Origin: Asparagopsis taxiformis
Taxonomy: Eukaryota > Rhodophyta > Florideophyceae > Bonnemaisoniales > Bonnemaisoniaceae
Length of the DNA stretch: 64,000 nucleotides
Assembly: GCA_030407315.1 (NCBI GenBank)
Contig: JALQPE010002496.1
Span: 20,833-84,832, forward strand
Direction of reading: 5' to 3'
Position 1 is the first letter of the stretch; the number at the start of each line of letters is the position of its first letter. Below the pieces are notes generated by a model. That model was not told where the DNA came from and made no database searches. It saw only the letters and a list, made by a program, of their open reading frames with translations. The position numbers were made by a program, and so were the translations under genes. This document shows positions 31,258-43,135 of the stretch, piece by piece.

Positions 31258-33426
31258 ACGATCACCTGAAATGGACGTCCGGTGGATGTCCAACTCAGAT
31301 GCATTCCTGGCCGGCCCAGAAATTCTACAATTTCGGGCACAAAAAAATATTGCAAAAAACATCGATTTGGGCGGTCGATTGTGCCGTACGGCACACCCCC
31401 ATCTCAAAAACATGTTCACATGTGCATGTTTTTGAGAATAGCCCAAATTTTAATTCAAATCAGGGTGTCTAATTTGGCCACAACGGCCCCAGGAACCGAC
31501 CGCCGGCCCCGATCGGGGGCTATCACTGGCGTCTGTAAGCACCAACTGTAAGCCGGAGCCGGCTGCCGCCCCGATCGGGGCTATCACTGGCTTCTATTAG
31601 CACCAACTGTAAGCCAAAATCGCGTCTCACGAAGGGTCGATTTCAGGCTCAACACGTCAGGGAAAGGTCTTGGTCCTTGTTTCATCATGGTCCCGCCCCA
31701 CCCTCTCGCGACCAACTGAAATGGACGTCCGGGGGATGTCCAGCTCGATTGCATTGCTGGCCAGCCCAGAAATTCTAAAATTTCCGAAAAATCAATTTGG
31801 TGGCCCAGCATCTCCTGTGCCGAAAATTCCCGCACTCAGTTCTGATATACGTCTAGACGTGTTTCCACTTGTACGCATCAGGGAAGGCGTCACGGAAGGT
31901 TGACACTACGCTACTTGTGTACCGCGTCGTCTGAAATAGCGAGTAGTGTTTGTTGTATAGTTGTGGAGTATGCGTCTAGTGGTTGTAAAGCTTGCAGAAC
32001 GGGATAGGGATGTGGGTGGCCCTATTTTGAATACATGAGTACCAATATTCAGGGTTGACAAAGCGGAAAGGCATAGGCTCATACATGTTTGAGATTGCAT
32101 AGTAGAGAAAATATTTTCATCGAAATTTACATGGAGCTGATGGAGGTTTTAAGGATGAGGTATGAGAGGAAGAAAATTCTTCTGTGGTATGAGGATGTGT
32201 TCTGTGGGGGATGGAATCTTGGGATGGTACAGGGGGAGGTGGAAATGTACGGAGTGCGGGTTAGAATGGATTGTGATTCGGAGAGGAGTGCCGACAAGCA
32301 TATTATGGGGATTGGGGAGACGCTGCGGGGTGTTGGGGTAGTGAGGGCGGAGGAGGTGTTTAGGTGGGACCGTAGGAGGGTGCGGTTGAAGGCGCCGAGA
32401 GGAGGGGTTTTTAGGAAAGTGAGGAGAAAGAAGGGGAGGGGGGGTGGCGTCTGTTCTGGCTGTGGTGAGTGGGGATGTGATGGAGAAGAAGGGGGTTATT
32501 GTATTTGGGGAGGGAGGGGAGTGGGAGGAAGGGTGCGAAGTGGGGGGTTGATATGTGTTTCAGAGCGGGGAGGTTTCTGGGGATACGGCGGGGGAGCCAC
32601 CCCGCAGTGCGGGAGCGTGGGCCGGTGGTGGTGGTGTATACGGTATCGAAGATGCGGATGGCGTGGGGGCATGGAGCAGCTGAGGGAGGGAGGGGTGGAG
32701 CAGGTCGGGTACGGGATGGGGAGTGAGAGGTTTTGGAAGAGTAAGCTGCAGGGGAAGTTTGTGTAGAGGGCGAAGGAGAGGGGTTGAGGGTAGAGGAGAG
32801 AGGGTACTGAAGAACAATACGTTTCAAAGGTGATGGGGGAGAGCATGGTCGAGGAGATAGGGGGTGTTTTGCCCTATTCTGAGGTAGTATGAGGACTGGT
32901 TATACGAAATCTGTACGGTAGAGCAGAAAAGTAGGTATGGAATGGAGGTGTGCACCGTGGAAGCGGGGATAGGTATCTGAAAATGCGTGCTAGAGTGGTA
33001 TTGGGGTGTTTGAGGTACAGTACGGGGGAGGTGAGCACCAACAGGAAGGGGGTGTGAGCGAGAGGATGAAAAAATTAAAGACGAAATTGGAGTCGACCGA
33101 CAAGGAAAAATAGAGTGGTCGCCGTGATGGATGCGGACATCCATGTCGAGCACGGCGGCAGAAATTTCTGGGGTCGAAATTTTTGAATTTCTGAACCGGC
33201 GCCCGTCCTAGGTGGACATAGACATGGCGGAAGTCCATCCCGAGGGGGACATCCGTGGTACTAGAAACAATGAATGTCGCCCTAGTAATACTAGACGTAC
33301 TAGACCGCATGGACGTCCGGTTCTAGGCGGACATCCAAAAATACTGGAGAACATGGACGTCCGCCTAGTAATACTAGGTGTACTAGAGGTTGTGGACGTC
33401 CGCGTCCATTTCCGAGAACACAGACG
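31258..33426 (-). repeat. ~2.1-kb repeat, copy A, beginning with two dispersed-repeat units
   Basis: Starts with units of the ~390-bp repeat (palindrome at 31380-31395). Next come a G-rich plus-strand segment (32100-32850) and a segment with GGACGTCC and CTAGTA/TACTAG motifs (33130-33426) ending GCGTCCATTTCCGAGAACAC+AGACG. It is nearly the same as 45944-48014, with small indels. Open frames inside are not conserved between copies. Its right edge lies inside the ParB-like gene at ~33427, so this is the inserted DNA. Confidence 0.88.
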
Positions 33427-35714
33427 AAGAGTGGTGCTTCTTCTCCAGTCGTTCGGTCTTTTGCATTGACTCTACTCTTCTTTTCCCGGGGAGGCCCAAT
33501 CTCAATGTTGTCATCCGGCGTATTGGGCTCAGAAAACTTCGCGCTAGTATCTTCCCTTCTTCGCTTCTTATCCAACCTGGACTCGTTTTCATCGCCGCTT
33601 CCACCAGAACTCCTGCTTCTTCCCGAATTCTCCTTGTCCACTTCGGCCGGGCTAGTGCTGTAAGTTTCTGGTGTCCTGATTCGAAGTTTCAATATCACAG
33701 AGCGGTTCTGCGCATCTCCAGCTTGTTGTCCAGGCGTGTCTATGTCCATGCGACCACTATTGTCCAAGTTGATATCCAGACTTTGCGTATCGCCGCTTTG
33801 TTTCCTTCCCTGAGGAAGATCTTCTCTGACAATCCTTCCCGGCGAATTATCCCTGGCACGACTTTCCCGCTCTGCCCTTGAAGCTGAAAGACGTTCCTGT
33901 TCTTTTGGAGAACAGCAAGACGTTCTGCTTCCCTCTTCTCAGCTGCTGCAAGACGCGTGGCAGGACGTTCTGTCCTCCCTCTTTTGCTGCGGCAGGACGG
34001 TCTTCTGCTTCTTTCGGGGTGCTCAGAGGTGCCTCTTCTATTGCTTTCGTCGCGACAGCAGGAATCACTTCTTCAGCCACCACATTTGGAGTAATTTCCT
34101 GTTTCCTCCACAAACAGCAGAAACTTCCTGCTCTGCTTGGGCTTCGGCAGATACTCCTTCTTCTGCTTGAACAGGACCAGAAGTTTCCACAGTTTCCTTC
34201 TCTGTAGAATTATTTCCCTGTTCTGCGGCAGTAGGTGCTTCTTCGTCTTCTGCTTTGGCGCCATCAACAAGTGCTTTTTCTATTTCTCCGGGGGTCATGC
34301 GATTCCGTTCCCTCTCCTCCTCCGCTTTCGTCTCCTGCATTGCCTTTGTCCCGGTAGCATATTCCAGTTTGTCGTAAAAACTGTTTGTAAACATCCCGTT
34401 CTTGGTTCTCAGACTGCTACTGTCTACCACGTCGTCATGAAAGTCGACAAGGACGAATACAATGCGCTCTCCAATGCGATGATCATTATCCCCGACCTCC
34501 TTCGCGTTTTCTGCTGCCAAATCCGTTCGCACGAATTCCTCCATCGTTGCAGAGTTCAACCACTTGCGGACGACCTCTGCCATATCATAGATGGCCAACA
34601 GAGCCAGTAGCCAAGTGCGCATCGTGAACGGACTTCCGCTTCCGATATTTCTGACAAGTCCTCTCTTCCTCCTCATCCTTGTCCACGACGCTGTCATCTC
34701 GAGCACAAACCACTGGAACCACTCCTTATCGCGCGTCCCGCGTCCGTCCGTGCCATTGCGGAATATTGCGTTATTGACAAGATCGAGCACGCACCCGTAC
34801 ATATCGGCAGAGTCAATTCGAGAAAAGTCCGGATCTCTTCCCTCGGTTCTTGCATCCTCGATTTCTCTGTTCCTATCCAAAGCATTGTAAACGCTAGGGA
34901 TAGAGCTCCAGTACACGAAAGCAACGCTGTCTGTGCGATTGAACCCCTTCGCAATGTTGATGTACTGCCTATACGAGTTCTCCGAACGGTTCCTGTCGGA
35001 CGGCAGAATATAGCTCACTTCTTTCAGAATAGGAATAAGCCGGACAACAGGAAGATCCATCTGGTTGGAAAACCTGAGAAACTCTATGACCGCACACACA
35101 TTGTCGGCAATGCTCACAGAAGCGACATCGTGAGTTTGTATATTGGCTTCGAGAGACAGTTTCAGAACCTCCAGCGCATCGAAAATTAGACGCCCGTTCG
35201 GCGCAATCAACTGTTGTACCCAAACCAATTCCAAGGAATCCCTGTTCTTTCCTGAGTACTTCTCCAGGCATAGTTGCAGAGCAGCTATGCGATGAGAGCC
35301 ATCGATGCAGTAAAACTCGTCTCCTTCGTTATCTTCCATTTTGCAGACTGTAATCATAGTTCCAGTGGTAGAGAAACCTCTATCCATGAAAATGCTGGCC
35401 AGTTCGTTTACACGACCCGGTCGCACCAAACGGGAGGTCACTGTCGGAAATTTCACTTTGCGAGGATCAACTTGCACTTTAGAAGAGCTGTACTGAGCAA
35501 TAGTGATGCTTTTCTCTTCAGCAGAAGGAGAATTGCTCTTCTCCGCTGTAGTATTCATGATACTATTGTCTCCCATTGTAATCCCTGCAATCTCAGTTCG
35601 TTCAATCGGTTCTCTGTTCAAATGTTGTGTAGACGATGAAATCCACAATTGTGGTACCTCCGAGTGCGCTTCCCGTCTCTCAGCTTCCTCTCTTATACTG
35701 TCCGGACAAGACAT
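33427..35714 (-). pseudogene. ParB/Srx-like domain protein, 3' end truncated by repeat insertion
   Basis: ATG at 35712-35714. The first frame runs 549 residues to 34065 and holds the ParB/Srx motif CIDGSHR (D138-R142), with VDPRKVKFPTVTSRLVRPGR upstream. A helical region follows (to ~residue 430), then an acidic/Ala-rich linker. The linker continues in a second frame (33847-34113; EEVIPAVATKAIEEAPL) and a third (33470-33767; basic, KKRRREDTS), so at least two frameshifts are present. Coding character stops at ~33427, where the 2.1-kb repeat begins. The protein resembles the N-terminal half of the 27057 protein in layout (ParB-like domain, helical domain, charged linker), so an effector domain may once have followed. 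The ParB-like part may still be expressed. Confidence 0.65.
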
Positions 35715-36413
35715 TCCCTACCTACGTTCAGTCCTGATGAACCTTACGCTGCACCCGCTCAGCACCTCTGACTCTACCTGATCCTGATACCTCCACAAAG
35801 CGTTTAGCCCTTTCCATCAATCTACACCTAATAGTATGTACCTCTAGCGCATATAATGCAATCGAACCCGTTTACCTCACCACGTCAATTATCATTCATA
35901 TTCCAACAACCTATTTCATCCACACTCTCCACCTCGCTTCTTCTTCCGTACCATTGATTCCTATCAATCGATTCTACGTGAGTTTTATACATTTACTACG
36001 ATCCACCTCTCCTACAAGTCTGAAAAATTCATTTCTACACTAACTTTTGCTACTCACAAATGAACGGTTCCCGTGCAGGCCACTGCTTGAATTTCTTCCT
36101 ATTGGCGTACTCGGCTGCAAAGGATTCATAGACTATTTAAACGGTGATCATATAAATGGTTTTCAATGTGCTCCAATGGACAATACACCAAAGAACATCA
36201 ATATGAATTCATTTCAACTACCTATTCACTACTGCGATTCAGTTTTCTTGCATACCAAATCTCATTGCGTTCCTACCCTAGTCGATTCAAAATGCTTCCT
36301 CCTCGTCAGTTGATCAATATTCCTTATTCCTTACAACGAGCAGGTCCTCTGGACATCCTAAAGTTGGTTACTTAACCTTAACTATCGATGAATTTGCTGT
36401 AATGAAACGTTTT
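35715..36413. other. Intergenic, no feature recognised
   Basis: AT-rich. Short open frames have no recognisable motif. The last ~30 bp (from 36382) look like a decayed right half of a fold-back unit. Confidence 0.45.
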
Positions 36414-36929
36414 CTTACAGCAAAGTCATCGTTACGATGACTTTGCTGTAAGAAAAGAAAACATTACAGCAGCCATGATTTCTTTACCGGGTAAAAAAAT
36501 TGTGGCCGCTGTAATGAAACGTTTTCTTACAGCAAAGTCATCGTTACGATGACTTTGCTGTAAGAAAAGAAAACATTACAGTAGCCATGATTTCTTTACC
36601 GGGTAAAAAATTGTGGCCGCTGTAATGAAACGTTTTCTTACAGCAAAGTCATCGTAACGATGACTTTGCTGTAAGAAAGCAAATCATTACAGCGGCCACA
36701 ATTTTTTTACCCGGTAAAATTTCTTGCTGATTTTTTACCCGGTAAAAAATTCTTCGGCCACTGCAAGGAAACGGTTCCTTACAGCAAAGTCATCGTTACG
36801 ATGACTTTGCTGTAAGAAAGCAAATCATTACAGCTGCCACGATTTTTTTACCCGGTAAAACATTCTTGGCCACTGTAATGGAAACGTTTTCTTACAGCAA
36901 AGTCATCGTAACGATGACTTTGCTGTAAG
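36414..36929. mobile_element. Fold-back palindrome cluster, five palindromes
   Basis: Five near-perfect 39-bp palindromes (36414-36452, 36526-36564, 36637-36675, 36778-36816, 36891-36929) share the arm CTTACAGCAAAGTCATCG. The ~70-100-bp spacers are themselves inverted repeats with GAAAACATTACAGC arms centred on TTTACCCGGTAAA or TTTACCGGGTAAA. The period is about 111-140 bp. The outer TIRs seen at 3763 and 4663 are missing. The cluster lies 120 bp past the stop of the minus-strand transposase gene. Confidence 0.85.
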
Positions 36930-37049
36930 CATACCTCCCTCCATCCTCTCAGATCCTCTCCCCACTACTTTGCACCAATCCACCACCGCCCTAGAGTGTA
37001 CAATTCATATGTGATGCATCTGGTTATTCATTTTATTCTTCCCTAAAAA

Positions 37050-40000
37050 TCATGCAGCCCTCGGTGGAAATCCGTCTCGCCTACATAGTGCATATATCTC
37101 TCCACCCTCCAGCAGTCCGGGTCCGTGCCTTACCTCCCTCATGTTCTCATCATATTCGCATACACTCCCATTGCAATAGTGCATACCAAACACCTCAGTG
37201 ACTCCCTCACTCATCTCCACAATTACTGTTCGTCGCCTCTCTTCGACCTTGAACACTCCTTCATCAGTTTTTTGCAAACCCAGGCAAACTCCATAAGCTG
37301 TACCTTGCTCATCTCTCGCACTCTCGTTCCTCAGGATAAAGAACGCTAGAACAATAAAAAACCGCGGTTCATAATTAATTCTTCCCCGCATTATCTCTGA
37401 TGTGAGACGAGACGCCGGGTACAGAATCGCTTGTGAAGTTGCACCATCCTCACATTTCATCTGTTCAGGGCAAACAGCATGGATGATAGCTCCTGATTCT
37501 AGAGAGCCAGACCTCTGCACTGTTTTCCTTCCCCACTCTGTCGTAGTGCTTCTAGAAACTCTTCTCACCCATTCGGCATACTTTCCACACCCGCTTGTTC
37601 CGCTTCCGTACCTTTCGGTAAAGAACCGTTTGAAAACACCTACAGCACCCTCTGCCATATCACATTTTCCATTCATGTACTCCTTGACCTCGTCAATAGA
37701 TATACCTCCATGCCCTCTCCACGTCACAATTTCACCATCCGCCGACAATATCTTTCCTCGACGCTGGGAGAGAAGCTGGAGAACCGGTTCCTGGAAGCAG
37801 TTTTTCACTACCTCGTCTTCCACATCTATTTCTCTCCCTAGCTCCTGTGAAAGAACGTTGACCATTTGAGAGCATTCGGACGAGGACCAATGTTGTGGCT
37901 CCATGCCGATTTCGCGCAAAACAATGGCCACTCTCGTCTGCCAGTCATCCGCAAGAACTAATTCCAGCGCTGAAAGCTGTTCGCTTTGGTGATTGGACAT
38001 TCTCACACCTTTCTTCAGCGGCTGATGCATCCGTTCGAATATAAGCTCCTGCACGTGCTTCACAGAGCCGTAGGCAGGAAGCGTATGAACACAAAACTCG
38101 ACAAGACGATGAACATTAGGCTTGTCCAAATGTGCTCCTGCTCCCTTCACTTTCCGACAATACTCATTCAACGTCTCCACGTAGTCTACAGTTCTTCCCA
38201 GAATGTATTCATTCCTGCCACCTTCTCCGTCAGCCGTCTCTACTTCATGGGGACCGTCTTTCCACCATACGGGCATGAAACTAATACACGAAACCAGCTT
38301 CTGAAACATCACTACTAGTTTGACGGCCCCATCAAATTTTTCACGATGACCTTCCCCTTTCCCATCCATCATTCGAGCTGCGTTTTCGAATGCCATAGGT
38401 GCTATCAGAAGCACACTGAATATGTCACTCATGTTCATGGAAAGCAGATTGTTGGTTCCAAATAAACGGTTCTGCCTTCCCATCCTGAACTTCTTCAGAG
38501 CGCCCAGAATTTGCAATTCAGCTACCTCTCGAATTCGTGGGCTGGCAGCTGAAATACAAGCGTTCAGTACATCTTGTGCCAGTCCAGACAATAGATGGTC
38601 AGGTGCTATCACTGCGGAACGGTACGGGTCAAAAATTGCTGGGACAACTGAAACTCCGTTTTCCGTCTTCGGTACTTCTTCCTGCACTGCTTCCAAGGAA
38701 GTGCTCAGGACATGAAATGGTAAATCTTCCCCTTCTTCTGCAGCCAGTCCGAGAGTGCGAAGCTGGGTTTCTGTGGCATCCTTACGTGTCGATGCATTCC
38801 GATACTTGCTCCTGGCATGCGTCGATGTTTGCCCGTTCACTACCGAAGTGTATGCATTCTTCGTGCCACCAGTACTGCTCAGGTCATATTTGCGGAAACT
38901 GCAGATGTGGCACGGAGAGTTTGATGTGTGTCCAAGAACATCCAGGGTATGTGAAACTGCAGGATAGTCTCCAATGCTCCCCACTGGGTCTAGAAATACC
39001 ACAATATCTTCTCCCTCTGCATTTTTCGTTGGGAAACCCTCTGTGCTTCCTCGCACTATATCTTGAACGATATATCGCAATACACAATTTGTGGACACTC
39101 CCGGAGGTGGCAAACCAATCACTCGAACCGCTTGGTAGCTTCCCCTTTTCCGAGGCGGTAGATTGAGAGGTAACATATAGCATCCACCAAAACTTCCCTT
39201 CCTGCTTGTGAATGGTTCAAAGTCATCCGTGTAAAGGAGAAATCGGTAAACAAAGTAGTTTCGACCATCCTCCAGCTTTCCCCAACATGGTGCATCTTCT
39301 CGCGGAGACGCTGGGTGCCATTGCGACCTGTGGTCTCCGAAACCATCCGAGAACACCCCTGAAACACGAATTTCTTCATAGTTGGGGCTTCCTAGTCTAT
39401 CGGGCGGGTTTTCTGGCTTCAGCAAAGCTCGCGCCCGGTGAAAAGCAAAGTAACATGGTGGATGCTTCTCCGACCTGCTCTTTCAAATACCTGTTCACCA
39501 ATACGACGTGTGGAACAATATCACCCTCTTCCATTCCAATTGGTAATAGAACGGTTATCACGTCCCCAGCTCGTGTTCTTTTCCCTTGGCTCCTGCTCCG
39601 ATTACACATTGCGATATCGCTCGCAGAGCATGCTGCCTCTCCCATTCCAATAGATGTGACATTCGCGGCTGCAGATATTTTTCGACATGCACATCATGCT
39701 CACCGTCGTGTCGAGCCTCATAGGTAACTATGGTCCTAGCATGAAGTTCCCACAACGACGTAACCGCCACTCTTCTCCTCTTCGGTTTCCCACCATCTCT
39801 GTCATTCTTCCTGAACCCTTTTGCTCTTTCGATGACGGCAACCTGACGAGCTCCTGGATGACATCGGATTCGAATTGCTGTTCCATCAGGTACATAAATG
39901 TGCTTCAAACCCTTTTTCCCATCGCTGTCAATGGGAACAACTGCTGTGCGAACGAATGGGTCGCTCAAAACACCCCTCCTGCACTTTGCAATGAACGAAT

Positions 40001-40853
40001 CTTCAATGCTGCACTCTGCGGTTGATTTTTCTCCTTCTGAGCTTCGATTGTTCGCATCACTGCGGAATGATTCAAAGATTGGTCGAGTCTGGACATCTTT
40101 CAGAGCCCATGTGCTTGGGAGTACAATACGAACTTTCGCCATTCCTCCACAATTGTCTCTGTCATCTGTTGTTCCACGGGTTCCTACTGCACCTCGATGC
40201 TGTGCAGCTCTTGCTCCGCTCTTTCGAAGGTCTATCGGAAACTCGATGTCACAGCTCTTTGCATAGCAGTGTTTCCTCAAGAATGGTAGTATCTTCTGTC
40301 GCATCACAGAGTCCGACGGGACGTGCTCACTTGGATCTCTGCGGAAATTCATTCCGAACAGGGTACCTTCATAGTGGGCTCTTGTCATTCTTTGAGTTCC
40401 ACTCAGCTGAAGAGCCCCATACATCGCAGGCCATTGTAGTAATGCCTTGAAATCACCACATGCTTCATCCCCAGCATTTCGGTCTATCGGGCCTCCAGTT
40501 GAAATGGAATCAGAACCTCGTCCGGTTGCTTCTTCCGATTCCATTAGCGTGCTCGATGCTACGTAGATGTCACTTCCAGCTTCATCGTTGTTGCTGTACA
40601 CATCAATACAACCTTCTATTGTGTCACCCATAGGGATTGGGGACTCCAATAGGTCATCTGTGGTACACTCACGTCGTAGCTCATTACCTCTCGGGATTTC
40701 TTTGTTCATGCAGGCTGCATCACTGCTGCGGATTTCTCCCTGCAGTTTCCCAGGAAGCTGTTTACTGGGACTGGCCACATTGAGTGAATCGAATCTCGCC
40801 TTTGTCCTACGACTTGTGGTTTTCTTTCGAATAGGAGTCCGTCTCGGAGCCAT
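37050..40853 (-). CDS. Second TNP2/KDZ-like transposase, read as two same-frame blocks
   Basis: ATG at 40851-40853. Block 1 (to 39558, 431 residues) has a basic start (MAPRRTPIRKKTTSRRTK), a GALQLSGTQRMTRAHYEGTL segment and an HIYVPDGTAIRIRCHPGARQ segment. Block 2 (39425 down to 37050) has the TNP2-type layout: YTDDFEPFTSRKGSFGGCYM, VFLDPVGSIGDYPA, Cys pair SPCHICSF, IAPDHLLSGLAQDVLNACIS, and HRLVEFCVHTLPAYGSVKHV with ELIFERMHQPLKK. Both blocks share one frame. An 87-nt stretch (39475-39561) starts GTGATA and ends GAGCAG; removing it joins them in frame as one 1238-residue protein. But that stretch is open in another frame and has no pyrimidine tract, so two compensating frameshifts are also possible. 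AATAAA (minus strand) at 37032-37037. Confidence 0.7.
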
Positions 40854-41812
40854 CTTGATGTTTTTGTTCTTTTCTTCTTCGCTCAGTTTTGTTGCATAGA
40901 ATACAACTCTAAACTTCTATGACATGACTACTATCTCAATACAGTACTACTACTTTTAACCGTTACGAAACCTTTCCAGGCTTTCATTCGATCCAATGAA
41001 CTGGTTCACCACAATGCTTTGCCCTATGCTCATTGCTTTATGCACATTGATTGCTATTTCATCCGGACTCAACATCGTTTTGCTATCTTGTATCGCATCC
41101 CCTAACCACAAACCCAGCCAAGATGTATCCATTTCCGGAAAACGGCCGTTTATTTCGCAGTGATGCTCTAGGCACTAATACTGAATCTGATTTTCTCATA
41201 CACGTACTTCCTACTCGTATACTCTACCATTTTCGGCCCTATTTACAAGTTGAAAGCACAATCTCTCGTTGAATCGTACTCGGTGTGATATCTTAAATTA
41301 GCATAAATTTATATATTGCAATGCAGATTCACTGCTCGCTTGCAACATGAAAATTATAAAATTTCTCCCACACTGCTGTTTCCTAGCCGCCCACATCCAC
41401 GTGGCCCGCTTTGACTGCCTGCCAAGTGTGCTCAGAGCATGCAATGACGTCATCGATATATACCGTCCAAATCATCACTGGAAGCGCGGACTCCTCGTCC
41501 AGGAAAGTGCGCCATTTTTCCTACTCCTCGCCTCCCCCTTTCCAGTAGGCCCGATATGCTAGTGTTTTTCCTATATTTCTGTAGTGATGACGTCATTATA
41601 GACTAGAGAAGGCGGTAGAAGATACAATAATTTTGCGCCTGTTCTGCCAGGTCATGTGCTTCAAAGCGTAATTCGCACCCTAGGTATCGTTTTTCTGGGC
41701 CTCCCATCGCACCGCTCCGTTTCAAATTCATCCCTCTATTGTTAGAGTACACGTCATTTCCGCCCGCAGAGTGCTACTTAAACAACAGATTCTGGAGATC
41801 CCTGTTTCCATC
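40854..41812. other. Intergenic, no feature recognised
   Basis: Upstream of the transposase start and of the hairpin at 41813. Short open frames only; nothing supported. Confidence 0.45.
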
Positions 41813-41953
41813 TTCATATCCGTCGGAAGCAAAGCAACAACCCTGGCCGTGGAAGCCGTATAGATCATCTAAACTGCTTCCAAAGCGTAAGTTTTAGATC
41901 ATCAATACGGCTCCCAAGGCCAAAGTTGTTGCTTTGTCTCCGACGGATATGAA
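41813..41953 (+). ncRNA. 141-bp long hairpin, possible pri-miRNA-like or fold-back sequence
   Basis: The left arm begins TTCATATCCGTCGGA and runs ~63 bases. The right arm ends TCCGACGGATATGAA. About 87% of positions pair and the loop is ~13-15 bases (GCTTCCAAAGCG region). The mismatches are scattered, as in miRNA precursors. It could equally be a small fold-back MITE; no target duplication is evident. Splice-like signals follow directly. Confidence 0.5.
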
Positions 41954-42385
41954 CCATGATGGTACGTTTCCACAACTCACGCCACTAACCCAGTTTTCTA
42001 TTCGTTTTCTCTTTCTCAGGTTTCCAGTCGGTGAGTGTTCCAATTCTACTTTCATTTATCTTTCTCTCTTACCACTTCTCCACTAATTTTCTTTTCTGCC
42101 TGTGAGTACATATCTCAATTTGGGATGCAATGGTATTTGTTAAGGTACGTTAGTCTCCTAATCACCATCAATTTCCCTCTCCAATTCAACGTCACTAACT
42201 TGTTTCCTTTCTCTACATCATTTTTTCTTCTTCTCTTCATTTCCTAGCTTATTCATGCAGCTCAATCAGTTGATAGATTTCTAGACTTTTCTAGTAGTTT
42301 TAGTTTTACTCGTCGGAATAGTGTTAGTTGTAGTAGCATTTTTAACATAGGGATTGTTTATTCTCAATGTAGCCTGCGCAAATAA
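41949..42385 (+). other. Putative spliced transcript with three short introns
   Basis: Three GT-AG intervals show donor, branch-like and acceptor signals. Intron 1: 41962-42019 (GTACGT, CACTAAC, pyrimidine tract, CAG). Intron 2: 42031-42106 (GTGAGT, CACTAAT, pyrimidine-rich, GAG). Intron 3: 42145-42247 (GTACGT, CACTAAC, long pyrimidine tract, TAG). The exons between are 11 and 38 nt. After splicing, an ATG at 41949 gives a ~32-codon open frame, which is short enough to be chance. An AATAAA near 42380 could end it. The host is otherwise intron-poor, so this cluster stands out. Confidence 0.4.
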
Positions 42386-42653
42386 ACAAATCCAGAGTGA
42401 AGCTTCCCATATCGCACCCTCTTAGATTGCTACCTATCCTACCGCGTATACCTCTCGCTAGCTCATAGTCACTACGAAATAAAAATTCCTAGCCGTACTA
42501 TTCTGTCCATTCCCATATGAATACCGTCCATGCCCCATCCTCATAGCGCTAGAACTGCCTTCCTCTACCCCAGAAAGATGCCCACGACAGCGTGACGCTC
42601 CATCTCATCCACCACTCCCAGACACCGAATTTTACTATATCAGGACACTACTT
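42386..42653. other. Spacer between the putative transcript and the tandem array
   Basis: No gene or repeat recognised. Confidence 0.4.
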
Positions 42654-43135
42654 TTACTGTCTCCAGGTGCTGCCCAGGGCAGCACGAAATACTGTCTCCA
42701 GGTGCTGCCCAGGGCAGCACGAAATACTGTCTCCAGGTGCTGCCCAGGGCAGCACGAAATACTGTCTCCAGGTGCTGCCCAGGGCAGCACGAAATACTGT
42801 CTACAGGTGCTGCCCAGGGCAGCACAAAGTACTGTCTACAGGTGCTGCCCAGGGCAGCACGAAATACTGTCTACAGGTGCTGCCCAGGGCAGCACAAAGT
42901 ACTGTCTACAGGTGCTGCCCAGGGCAGCACAAAGTACTGTCTACAGGTGCTGCCCAGGGCAGCACAAAGTACTGTCTACTGCCCAGGTACAGCACAAAGT
43001 ACTGTCTCCAGGTACTGCCCAGGACAGTGAAAATCACTGTCTCCAGGTACTGCCCAGGACAGTGAAAATCACTGTCTCCAGGTACTGCCCAGGACAGTGA
43101 AAATCACTGTCTCCAGGTACTGCCCAGGACAGTGC
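42654..43135. repeat. 35-bp subterminal tandem array with an internal palindrome
   Basis: Nine units carry the 19-bp palindrome GTGCTGCCCAGGGCAGCAC joined by (A)AATACTGTCTCCAG or AAGTACTGTCTACAG linkers. Diverged units follow to 43135 with GGTACTGCCCAGGACAGTG. Period 35 bp. It lies between the TNP2-like transposase and the TIR at 43488, the place where CACTA-type elements keep transposase-binding repeats. The long open frames here are by-products of the repeat. Confidence 0.9.

Noticed and set aside
32089..32766. Plus-strand 225-residue frame in repeat copy A; in copy B the matching stretch reads CTECGFRLECDSERSADKH, like a zinc finger
   Set aside because: The Cys positions and frame are not kept between the two copies, and the downstream sequence is low-complexity G-rich.
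36414..36929. CRISPR-like or terminator cluster from regularly spaced palindromes
   Set aside because: The spacers are themselves repeated inverted repeats and outer TIRs exist in sister copies, so fold-back elements explain it better.
42592..43100. Three overlapping plus-strand frames of 97-157 residues
   Set aside because: The 35-bp repeat gives repeated peptides in all frames; its period is not a multiple of 3, so each frame cycles through the same words. Not genes.
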